This document shows positions 1 through 4,571 of a stretch of 5,966 nt of DNA, piece by piece. Source of the DNA: an uncultured Synergistales bacterium (GTDB taxonomy: Bacteria > Synergistota > Synergistia > Synergistales > Aminobacteriaceae); NCBI GenBank assembly GCA_905234205.1, contig CAJOGG010000197.1, forward strand, positions 1 through 5,966, in the 5' to 3' direction. Below the pieces are notes generated by a model. It was not told the DNA's origin. It saw nothing but the letters and a program-made list of their open reading frames with translations, and ran no database searches. Numbering within the stretch: the first letter of the stretch is position 1; each line of letters begins with the position of its first letter. The position numbers and the translations under genes are program-made.

Positions 1-162
1 GCTGAACGTTAGAGGCAACATTAACGCAACGGCCATTGAGGCACTAAGACCAGGGATCGATCCGAATATAATTCCTATTGCAACGCCAGCTATCATTAAT
101 AATAACGACGTAGGCTCACATACTCTTAGAGTTGCAGCTCCTAATTGTGCTAAAGCTCCCAT
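1..162 (-). CDS. tctA: TctA-family permease, large membrane subunit of a TTT carboxylate transporter (5' part only)
   Basis: Only the first 54 codons are in the window; the gene runs off the left edge. The protein starts MGALAQLGAATLRVCEPTSL, followed by a hydrophobic helix and the segment GSIPGLSASMAVALMLPLTF (about residues 34-53). The G-x-x-PGL-S-A and LPLTF pattern is the conserved N-terminal signature of TctA (DUF112), the roughly 500-residue, multi-helix permease of tripartite tricarboxylate transporters. It forms the inner-membrane channel with the small subunit TctB and takes solute from a periplasmic TctC protein. The start is supported by an AAGGAGGG Shine-Dalgarno that overlaps the TAA stop of tctB, only 14 nt separating the two genes, so translation is probably coupled. 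The substrate (citrate, tartrate, other carboxylates) cannot be read from this fragment. Confidence 0.9.
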   Translation of the reverse strand, partial: MGALAQLGAATLRVCEPTSLLLMIAGVAIGIIFGSIPGLSASMAVALMLPLTFS

Positions 163-176
163 GATTTAATCCCTCC

Positions 177-668
177 TTATAGCGTAAACATTCCCGCAGG
201 CAATACGATCTTGAAACCGTATCTGAACAGGAAGAACACCGCGAACACGAACACGACATCGATAACTGCATAAGAGATAATATGCTTTGCGCTTCGTCTA
301 TCATTCGGGGCAAGTACCACGATTTGCAGGAATAAATAAGCCAGCGTTGACAGAATGAATCCTACCGGGGCCAAAATGTTCACGTAAATCACAACAAGCA
401 CGAGTGACGCTAAGACGCGTTTGTAATCGGACGTATCTGCGGGCATTGCTTCTACTTTTGCGGCGTTGGCTTTGAAGTTCTTGATGGCACTGAACAGAAG
501 CATTAGCGCAAGTACTAGTATGATTACACCGATCACCATTGGCATGAAGTCGGGACCAATTTTCATTACACGAGATTTCGGGAGCTGTTTAGCCAAATAA
601 ATCGTAGCTGCTCCTAAAGCGGCGTAGAAAATCCCGGTTATGATGTCCCCGTATTTTCTGAAGAACAA
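177..668 (-). CDS. tctB: TctB-family small membrane subunit of a TTT carboxylate transporter
   Basis: A 163-residue hydrophobic protein, the usual length for TctB. It begins FFRKYGDIITGIFYAALGAA, close to the family's D-I-x-x-G-x-F start. A first helix covers about residues 8-26. The motif LPKS..KIGPDFMP precedes a second helix (41-62), a soluble loop rich in K/A follows, and then come a long hydrophobic pair (about 83-120) and a last helix ending VLPAGMFTL, a typical TctB terminus. TctB binds TctA in the inner membrane; its exact role in transport is poorly known. I chose the TTG start at 668 because it has a GGAAG ribosome binding site 9 nt upstream and fits the family start. The open frame continues upstream to 857 but runs through a promoter and a terminator, so that extension is not coding. 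tctA follows 14 nt downstream. Confidence 0.85.
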   Translation of the reverse strand: MFFRKYGDIITGIFYAALGAATIYLAKQLPKSRVMKIGPDFMPMVIGVIILVLALMLLFSAIKNFKANAAKVEAMPADTSDYKRVLASLVLVVIYVNILAPVGFILSTLAYLFLQIVVLAPNDRRSAKHIISYAVIDVVFVFAVFFLFRYGFKIVLPAGMFTL

Positions 669-728
669 ATTACTGCACTTCCTTCCTATAAAACTATTAT
701 GTGAGTGTGAATTTTGGAAATTGTGGAT

Positions 729-737
729 ATTATAGCA
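729..737 (-). promoter_or_regulatory. Extended -10 promoter for tctBA
   Basis: On the minus strand the sequence reads TGC-TATAAT, a perfect consensus -10 hexamer with the TGn extension that allows weak or missing -35 boxes. No good -35 is visible 17 nt upstream, where the terminator of the preceding gene lies. Transcription would start near 722, giving a leader of about 54 nt before the TTG start of tctB. It implies that the transporter genes are transcribed independently of the LRR gene. Confidence 0.6.
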
Positions 738-747
738 AAAGGGCAAG

Positions 748-777
748 AAAAATCCCCCCAGTATGAAACCGGAGGGA
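748..777 (-). terminator. Intrinsic terminator after the LRR surface-protein gene
   Basis: In the minus-strand transcript a 9-bp stem, TCCCTCCGG pairing with CTGGGGGGA (two G-U pairs), closes a 7-nt loop and is followed at once by TTTTT. The stem arms are 769-777 and 753-761. It sits 7 nt after the TAA stop of the LRR gene (785-787) and just before the tctB promoter, where a Rho-independent terminator is expected. Confidence 0.85.
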
Positions 778-784
778 AATGAAC

Positions 785-1798
785 TTATTGATGCTTTACT
801 TTGACAATAAACGCTGACACTAGAATAATTCCAATTATCCCAACACCACCATTGCAACCTACTCCAGACATTAGCAGAGCCAAAAATGCTTTTGCGAGAT
901 ACAGACTTAACGGCTGTCCAGAGTTCAAAGCACCAACCATCAGAAATTCTTTAGCTCCGGTCTTCATCTTTTCGCCCTTCATTGTGAGGAGTTCCCATGT
1001 TTTCAGCAACCCAACCAGGAATGAAGCATTAAATTTTATTTCTGAAGTTTCAACAAGGTCGTGCACTGCGTAATAAACTCGTAAGTCCTCAACGTTTACA
1101 CCGTCAATTTTTGCGAACAACTCATCAGACAACGTGACTTTGAACACGTAATATCCGTCCTTGTCAACTTTAAGTGTATTGAGTTTTCCTAGCAGTTGAT
1201 TATTGTCCTCTTGAACTTTCTTTCTGAGGTCTGTATCTGGTTCTTGAGCTTCGAAAATTTGGGCTTCGGTCAGGAAATAAATTTGGCTACGATCAATCTC
1301 CATTACAGAAGCAATAGTGTCAATCAATTCATCGCTTGAGGCAATAGGCGTAATAGTTCCTAATGGCAAAGGGCCACCACCCGTTGTTATGACTCCGCGA
1401 GTTTCTTCCCCGGCTGTCATTTGCATTGCGACGTATACGACTCCATTGTCTGGTACCGTTGTGACTTCGTTGTTGTTTTCGTCAAATAAGGCGTAATCAA
1501 CATCGTTAAGAGCTGTAGCACTGATTGTCCCTGCGGCCGAAACAATGCCATGAACACTAAGAGGGCTTCCAACATTTTCGGTACCGAGTGAATAACGCAT
1601 TACATAAACGCCGGTGTTGTTAGGTTTGACTGTTGGGACATGAAGAAGAACAGTTTCGCCACGAATGGTTAAAGCTGACTCGTCGTCGGCCTCAAGACTC
1701 CAACTATCGTTAATAATTTCGCTGTCAGAGAGCTGGAATAACTCGCTTGTTCCGAATTTCTTCTCAAGCCTGATGTAATTTCGAATCTGTAACGCCAT
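785..1798 (-). CDS. C-terminal fragment of the surface protein, with sorting signal
   Basis: The formal start ATG 1798 has no ribosome binding site, and its first roughly 12 residues overlap, in another frame, the real sequence SREWRYRFEITSG. True coding in this frame begins at about LEKKFGTSELFQLSDSEI. The domain that follows (LTIRGETVLLHVP...TGVYVMRYSLG...ALFDENNNEVTTVPDNG) looks like an extracellular beta-sandwich. It is followed by a mixed region (DELIDTIASVMEIDRSQIYF; KVDKDGYYVFKVTLSDELF) and a C-terminal tail SGVGCNGG + hydrophobic helix + KVKHQ. I do not recognise the individual middle domains. The TAA stop is followed by a clear terminator. Confidence 0.7.
   Translation of the reverse strand: MALQIRNYIRLEKKFGTSELFQLSDSEIINDSWSLEADDESALTIRGETVLLHVPTVKPNNTGVYVMRYSLGTENVGSPLSVHGIVSAAGTISATALNDVDYALFDENNNEVTTVPDNGVVYVAMQMTAGEETRGVITTGGGPLPLGTITPIASSDELIDTIASVMEIDRSQIYFLTEAQIFEAQEPDTDLRKKVQEDNNQLLGKLNTLKVDKDGYYVFKVTLSDELFAKIDGVNVEDLRVYYAVHDLVETSEIKFNASFLVGLLKTWELLTMKGEKMKTGAKEFLMVGALNSGQPLSLYLAKAFLALLMSGVGCNGGVGIIGIILVSAFIVKVKHQ
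788..868 (-). other. Synerg-CTERM-like surface sorting signal (end of the LRR gene)
   Basis: The last 27 residues are SGVGCNGGVGIIGIILVSAF followed by IVKVKHQ: a GCN-G motif, a hydrophobic segment of about 16 residues and a short basic tail. This tripartite layout matches the C-terminal protein-sorting domain described for Synergistetes (Synerg-CTERM), in which GCN is the hallmark. It would anchor or process the exported protein at the envelope. It is also the main taxonomic hint in the window. Confidence 0.7.
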
Positions 1799-2460
1799 TC
1801 ACGAGAAGTTGAGTCTTCGGTCTCCCCACTGCTGCTTTCTCCAGGAACAACGCCGGTAAATGACACCCTGACAAACATATAATGATCATTCAGAGTTGAG
1901 GCTTGTGTGTCATAGAAATAATTCATTATTACAGGTTGTGAATCAAAATATAACACTGTTGAATCTGTTTCGTAATCTACCGTGTTATTACTTGCATCTC
2001 TGACATCAATACTTATAATCCTGCTTGAAAATTCGGAGGCGTCGATCGAGAGCGCAGTGAAGTTGAATGCGTAAGGGTATGCGCTGTTGTCAGTGGAGAG
2101 GAGGGCGGCTGTGAGATCCTGAGATGAAAAAAAGGTTGCGTCTCTTGAGTCAAGTTCATCGAAAGAAATCAGAGATGTATTGATGCTTAGATCTAACTTA
2201 GCAAGTTGATTATCAAAACATAGCAGTCCAGTCAGTGCGGGGTTGTTAGTTACATCAAGGGTTGTAAGCTGATTTCCTGTGCAGAATAACAAATCAAGTG
2301 AGATGTTCTTGCTTACGTCAATCGTTTTAAGATTATTGTATCTGCAATGGAGTTGAGTAAGAAAAACATTCTTGCTTACGTCTATTTCTATGAGGTCATT
2401 AGAACAGAAACCTAACGATTCCAGGGCTATGTTGTTGCTGACGTCGAGAGCCGTTAAAGT
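1669..2460 (-). CDS. LRR end and linker fragment of the broken surface protein
   Basis: This frame opens right after a TAG at 2461-2463. It continues the repeat array directly (TALDVSNNIALESLGFCSND, then three more repeats ending LDLSIN near 2179). After that follows a non-repeat region with DLTAALLSTDNSAYPYAFNF, alternating strands, and a Ser/Glu-rich linker (PGESSSGETEDSTSREW). The real sequence stops at about RYRFEITSG; the rest (from LRRNSEQ to the stop) is read out of frame because the C-terminal domain continues in the next frame. There is no start codon with a ribosome binding site at its beginning, so this piece is not an independent gene. Confidence 0.7.
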   Translation of the reverse strand, partial: TLTALDVSNNIALESLGFCSNDLIEIDVSKNVFLTQLHCRYNNLKTIDVSKNISLDLLFCTGNQLTTLDVTNNPALTGLLCFDNQLAKLDLSINTSLISFDELDSRDATFFSSQDLTAALLSTDNSAYPYAFNFTALSIDASEFSSRIISIDVRDASNNTVDYETDSTVLYFDSQPVIMNYFYDTQASTLNDHYMFVRVSFTGVVPGESSSGETEDSTSREWRYRFEITSGLRRNSEQASYSSSLTAKLLTIVGVLRPTTSQL

Positions 2461-3361
2461 CTAAATCTCGAAGTTCAGTGTTCTTGCTTACGTCGAGTGT
2501 CGTTAATTGATTTTCCCAGCAGCCCAAAAATTCGAGAGCGGTGTTCTTAGTTACGTCAAGGGCCGTAATTTGATTCTCAGAACAGTCCAACCGCTCAAGT
2601 GCTGTGTTGTTGCTTACGTCGAGAGCCGTTAATTGATTTCCCCCGCAGACCAAATATTTGAGAGCGTTGTTCTTAGTTACGTCAAGGGCCGTAATTTGAT
2701 TCTCAAAACAGTCCAACCACTCAAGTTCAGTGTTCTTGCTTACGTCGAGTGTCGTTAATTGATTTCCCCAGCAGTACAAATGGTCGAGAGCGTTGTTCTT
2801 AGTTACGTCAAGGGCCGTAATTTGATTCGCAGAACAGTTCAAAAACTCAAGTGCTGTGTTATGTGTAACATCGAGAGTTGTCAGCTGATTATAGCCGCAA
2901 ATTAACGTAGTTAGAGCTGTGTTCTTGGATATATCAATATTCGTTAGCTGGTTATCTTCACATAACAGGAAAGTCAAAGCGGTGTTCTTGGTCATGTCAA
3001 TGTCTGTGATCTGATTTCCGCCGTAATCCAATTCCTTTAGAGCAACGTTCTTGGTAACGTCGAGATTAGCTATCTGATTACCACCGCACCAGAAGCGAAG
3101 TAGCTTCTCATTGTTACTAAGGTCAATGGCCGTAATCTCATTATAAGCACAGTCTAATCTGGTTAAATCGGCGTTCTTTGATACATCAAGAGAGACTAGC
3201 TTATTCGATACACATAATAATTCAGTCAAAGCGAGGTTACCAGTAACATCAATATCCGTCAGCTGGTTGCCATTGCAATCTAAGTAAATAAGCGCCGAGT
3301 TGTTGCTCACGTCAAGTTCTGTTAGATTGTTCCAGCTGCAGTCCAAAGAAATTAGAGCCGT
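2179..3361 (-). repeat. Tandem array of 19 leucine-rich repeats, 63 nt each, one truncated
   Basis: Starting from FTALISLDC at 3361 and ending with LDLSIN at 2179, the array holds nineteen units of 21 codons. Its length, 1183 nt, equals 19 x 63 minus 14, which shows that exactly 14 nt are missing from unit 15 (codons for xxENQ lost after GACT). Outer units are divergent, with changes in the variable positions. Units 9-14 (about 2480-2857) are much more alike and alternate between two types, QITALDVTKN and QLTxLDVSxN, giving a 126-bp higher-order repeat. A 33-nt segment (starting at 2544, 2670 and 2796) is identical in three copies exactly 126 bp apart. Confidence 0.85.
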
Positions 3362-3565
3362 GAAATATTCGACCCCTTGTAGCGAACTTATGTCTTTGTC
3401 AGTAACGTCGATTAAAGTTGTATTCGCAATCTCTTCATCGCTTAATACATAATCTCCATCGTCAATATTATCAACTATGTACTCACGGAAGTTAGCATCA
3501 GGAAAGTGTTCAGCGTCGATTGTTACACTAGCAAAAGCGCACCCCCCCCCCGCCAAAGAAAACAA
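2399..3565 (-). CDS. LRR-domain fragment of the broken surface protein
   Basis: The longest piece of the gene carries the end of the signal peptide (CAFASV), the N-terminal cap FPDANFREYI...DGDYVLSDEEIA, which resembles the cap seen before such LRRs, and fourteen complete 21-residue repeats of the pattern LxxLxCxxNQLTxLDVSxNTA. Each repeat has the LRR beta-strand core and a conserved Asn. A TTG at 3565 could formally start this frame but it has no suitable ribosome binding site and would remove the export signal, so I treat it as a continuation of ATG 3605. The last 19 residues (from about GSRRQQQ to the stop at 2399) are frameshifted nonsense: the repeat pattern resumes in another frame from 2460. 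Confidence 0.75.
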   Translation of the reverse strand: MFSLAGGGCAFASVTIDAEHFPDANFREYIVDNIDDGDYVLSDEEIANTTLIDVTDKDISSLQGVEYFTALISLDCSWNNLTELDVSNNSALIYLDCNGNQLTDIDVTGNLALTELLCVSNKLVSLDVSKNADLTRLDCAYNEITAIDLSNNEKLLRFWCGGNQIANLDVTKNVALKELDYGGNQITDIDMTKNTALTFLLCEDNQLTNIDISKNTALTTLICGYNQLTTLDVTHNTALEFLNCSANQITALDVTKNNALDHLYCWGNQLTTLDVSKNTELEWLDCFENQITALDVTKNNALKYLVCGGNQLTALDVSNNTALERLDCSENQITALDVTKNTALEFLGCWENQLTTLDVSKNTELRDLDFNGSRRQQQHSPGIVRFLF

Positions 3566-3605
3566 GAAAAACGGTCCAAACGTACATAAAGAATTTATTA
3601 CGCAT
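3528..3605 (-). CDS. Signal-peptide fragment of the LRR protein, out of frame after the G10 tract
   Basis: From ATG 3605, a 25-residue peptide is read: MRNKFFMYVWTVFLVFFGGG, then GVRFC and TAG. It has a basic n-region (RNK) and a hydrophobic core, as in a Sec signal peptide, and the stop follows directly after the G10 tract. With nine G the frame would continue into GGGGCAFASVTIDAEHFP, where AFA|S is a good signal peptidase I site. The strong ribosome binding site AGGAGG (7-nt spacing) shows that this is the real start of the gene. In the state shown only this short peptide would be made. Confidence 0.7.
   Translation of the reverse strand: MRNKFFMYVWTVFLVFFGGGGVRFC
3542..3551 (-). repeat. 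G10 homopolymer in the signal-peptide region of the LRR gene
   Basis: Ten consecutive C on the plus strand (G on the coding strand) lie at codons 18-21 of the gene. Ten G put the gene out of frame; nine (or twelve) would put it in frame. Long poly-G tracts in the 5' part of surface-protein genes are the classic substrate of slipped-strand mispairing in phase-variable loci. Homopolymer miscounting in sequencing is the competing explanation. Confidence 0.75.
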
Positions 3606-3630
3606 GAAAAACCCTCCTAAATATATAAAA

Positions 3631-3662
3631 TTCGAAGAGCGCACTCCTCGTCGAAGTACGCT
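3631..3662 (-). other. Two overlapping, mutually exclusive hairpins between the flavoprotein gene and the LRR gene
   Basis: In the minus-strand transcript, AGCGTACT (3655-3662) can pair with AGTGCGCT (3638-3645) in an 8-bp stem with one G-U. Alternatively TTCGA-x-GAG can pair with CTC-x-TCGAA (3631-3655) in a 5+3 bp stem with one mismatch, followed by AT-rich TTTTATATATTT. Both cannot form together. The second could be a weak terminator for the upstream flavoprotein gene, whose stop is at 3670-3672. The 64-nt gap ends with the LRR-gene ribosome binding site; I see no convincing promoter in it. Confidence 0.35.
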
Positions 3663-3669
3663 TAGAAGC

Positions 3670-4293
3670 CTAGTGTATAAAATTTGTGAAAACAGTCTCC
3701 TCGTATTCAGGTTTAGGAACTCCAGCTTTATTTCCTGCGTCAATGCATTTCAATAGCCACGCCATGTTAATTCCTAGCGTCCTCATTATTTGCATACCTT
3801 CAAGATCTTGTTTGACCTCTTCGGGCGTATTACCGTGAACTTCATTCCAATATCGCGACGATACTACAGGCATGCTGTTAATCGTGAAGTACTTATTGAG
3901 ACGATCGAAACTCGTTACTGTTCCGGCTCTTCTGCACGATACTACGCATGCCCCAGGCTTTCCGGCCCAACCTTCTCCGCCGCTGAAGAATAAACGATCA
4001 AGAAACGCCGTCAACTGTCCAGCAGGTCCCGCATAATAAACCGGTGAGCCAATGATTAATCCGTCAAATTCATTTACTCTAGCGTTCAGTGAGTTCACGC
4101 CGTCATCGTTGAAAACACATCGGCCAAGCTTCGCGCAACCCCAACAAGCCACACAGCCTTGTATAGCTTTCTTGCCTATCCAGAAAATTTCCGTCTCGAT
4201 TCCGTTCTTGTTGAGAGTCTCCGCAACTTCATTCAATGCCGTGAACGTACAGCCTTTTTCGTGAGGACTACCGTTAATTAATAACACCTTCAT
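3670..4293 (-). CDS. Iron-sulfur flavoprotein-like NAD(P)H-dependent FMN reductase family protein
   Basis: A 207-residue flavodoxin-fold protein. The N-terminus MKVLLINGSPHEKGCT has the GSP-x-x-x-G-x-T phosphate-binding loop for FMN (residues 8-16), and IIGSPVYYAGPAGQ (about 80-93) is the second flavin-contact loop of the NADPH-dependent FMN reductase family. Between them, Cys47, Cys50, Cys53 and Cys59 form a compact CX2CX2CX5C motif, as in archaeal-type iron-sulfur flavoproteins that carry a [4Fe-4S] cluster and pass electrons between ferredoxin and FMN. The C-terminal third is helical and less conserved. The start ATG 4293 is preceded by AAGGGGA with a 10-nt spacing. The protein is cytoplasmic; its physiological partner is unknown. 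It is transcribed away from cysK, and the LRR gene follows 64 nt downstream on the same strand. Family assignment is firm; the cluster is inferred from the cysteine spacing. Confidence 0.85.
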   Translation of the reverse strand: MKVLLINGSPHEKGCTFTALNEVAETLNKNGIETEIFWIGKKAIQGCVACWGCAKLGRCVFNDDGVNSLNARVNEFDGLIIGSPVYYAGPAGQLTAFLDRLFFSGGEGWAGKPGACVVSCRRAGTVTSFDRLNKYFTINSMPVVSSRYWNEVHGNTPEEVKQDLEGMQIMRTLGINMAWLLKCIDAGNKAGVPKPEYEETVFTNFIH

Positions 4294-4326
4294 AAAACTT
4301 TATTCCCCTTCATTAATTTTATGTTC

Positions 4327-4335
4327 AGTATAGCA
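4327..4335 (-). promoter_or_regulatory. Extended -10 promoter for the flavoprotein gene
   Basis: The minus strand reads TGC-TATACT, an extended -10 box with five of six consensus bases. Transcription would start near 4320, about 27 nt before the ATG at 4293. A TTGACA sits on the same strand at 4358-4363 but is 25 nt away, too far to act as its -35. The region upstream overlaps the -35 of the plus-strand cysK promoter, so the two promoters may compete for polymerase. Confidence 0.5.
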
Positions 4336-4346
4336 AATTGTGCAAC

Positions 4347-4375
4347 TTGATTTTATGTGTCAATCGTGCAATAAT
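4347..4375 (+). promoter_or_regulatory. Sigma70-like promoter for the leader-cysK-cysE operon
   Basis: TTGATT (4347-4352) and AATAAT (4370-4375) are separated by an ideal 17 bp, matching four and five of the six consensus bases. Transcription would begin near 4382, placing about 29 nt of RNA before the leader ATG at 4411. No terminator-like hairpin lies between this site and the leader ORF. GTGCAA-type short repeats (4340, 4366, and GCGCAA at 4378) surround the promoter and might be operator half-sites, but this is weak. Confidence 0.55.
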
Positions 4376-4410
4376 TCGCGCAACAAATTTTCAAACGAGG
4401 TGAAACAACA

Positions 4411-4473
4411 ATGCGTAAAGATGTATTTATCATTAAAGCCATTCATGAGGCTACGTGTTGTTGTTGTCGCTAA
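4411..4473 (+). CDS. Poly-cysteine leader peptide, putative cysteine attenuator upstream of cysK
   Basis: A 20-residue ORF reads MRKDVFIIKAIHEAT, then Cys-Cys-Cys-Cys-Arg and TAA. The four Cys codons are consecutive TGT (4456-4467). It has a good ribosome binding site, GAGGTG (4397-4402), 8 nt before the ATG, and it lies between the operon promoter and cysK. Runs of codons for the end-product amino acid in a short ORF ahead of its biosynthetic gene are the hallmark of ribosome-mediated attenuation (trp, his, leu leaders). Poly-Cys short ORFs acting as cysteine-responsive attenuators have been reported in mycobacteria. Here the next gene makes cysteine, so a ribosome stalling for lack of Cys-tRNA(Cys) would report on the pathway product. 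The peptide itself probably has no function. The reading frame is seen directly; regulation is inferred from content, position and neighbours. It is too short for standard gene callers and would normally be missed. Confidence 0.82.
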   Translation: MRKDVFIIKAIHEATCCCCR

Positions 4474-4474
4474 C

Positions 4475-4571
4475 ATTCCAAAATTTTCCCATTAATTATT
4501 AATTTATATCGTTATTCTTGGAGTCTGAATCTTTCAGGCAAAGTATATTCACATTCACAAAGGAGAGTTTT
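4475..4571 (+). promoter_or_regulatory. Leader RNA with a helix masking the cysK ribosome binding site and a competing helix
   Basis: Three helices can be drawn after the leader stop codon. Helix A: AAAATTTTCC (4480-4489) with GGAGAGTTTT (4562-4571), 10 bp with two G-U pairs, covers the cysK Shine-Dalgarno. Helix B: ATTCCAA (4475-4481) with TTGGAGT (4518-4524), 7 bp with one G-U; it shares bases with A and would form first during transcription. Helix C: GTCTGAA (4523-4529) with TTCAGGC (4533-4539), 7 bp with a 3-nt loop, overlaps the 3' arm of B. A ribosome stalled on the first Cys codons leaves B free to form, which breaks A and opens the Shine-Dalgarno. A ribosome reaching the stop codon would cover the 5' arm of B, favouring C plus A. 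No U-tract follows any hairpin, so this is not an intrinsic terminator. Pairings are seen; the switch is inference and helix A is AU-rich. Confidence 0.45.

Larger units (their letters stand above)
785..3605 (-). pseudogene. Secreted leucine-rich-repeat surface protein with Synerg-CTERM-like tail, broken by three frameshifts
   Basis: One gene of about 2.8 kb is spread over three reading frames. In order it encodes a signal peptide starting at ATG 3605 (AGGAGG 7 nt upstream), a short cap domain (SVTIDAEHFPDANFREYI), about nineteen 21-residue LRRs, a beta-rich linker region, and a C-terminal domain ending in a GCNGG-hydrophobic-basic tail. The breaks are as follows. (1) A G10 run at 3542-3551 needs one G fewer to join the signal peptide to the cap domain. 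(2) Near 2457-2460 the repeat array lacks 14 nt. (3) Around 1760-1780 one base seems missing; restoring it in the GGCTTGAG segment would read ITSGLEKKFGTSELFQ. The repaired protein would be about 945 residues, exported and held at the cell surface, with a likely role in adhesion or binding. Alternatives are a decaying pseudogene, a phase-variable gene with further damage, or assembly error in a repetitive region. The pieces clearly belong together because domain order and repeat phase continue across each break. Confidence 0.8.

Noticed and set aside
669..857. N-terminal extension of TctB to 857
   Set aside because: The frame is open but crosses a terminator hairpin, a consensus -10 box and the end of the LRR gene; the extra residues are not TctB-like.
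801..1073. Plus-strand open frame opposite the end of the LRR gene, and similar frames at 3790-3993 and 4052-4264
   Set aside because: They lie antisense to well-supported genes, have no ribosome binding site or recognisable protein features, and are low-complexity shadows.
2179..3361. CRISPR array
   Set aside because: The regular 63-nt period is coding: every unit translates to a 21-residue leucine-rich repeat and there are no unique spacers between fixed repeats.
3553..3565. TTG 3565 as a true start of the LRR protein
   Set aside because: It has no ribosome binding site and would remove the signal peptide; ATG 3605 with AGGAGG is clearly the original start.
4327..4363. TTGACA (minus strand, 4358-4363) paired with TATACT as a classic promoter
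   Set aside because: The spacer is 25 nt, well beyond the working range; the TGn extension explains the -10 better.
4520..4545. Glycine-riboswitch-like string (GGAG...TTTCAGGCAAA) before cysK
   Set aside because: Only a short piece resembles the aptamer; the rest of the conserved core and the AAAGGAC-type closing segment are missing. It is better explained as the 7-bp hairpin at 4523-4539.
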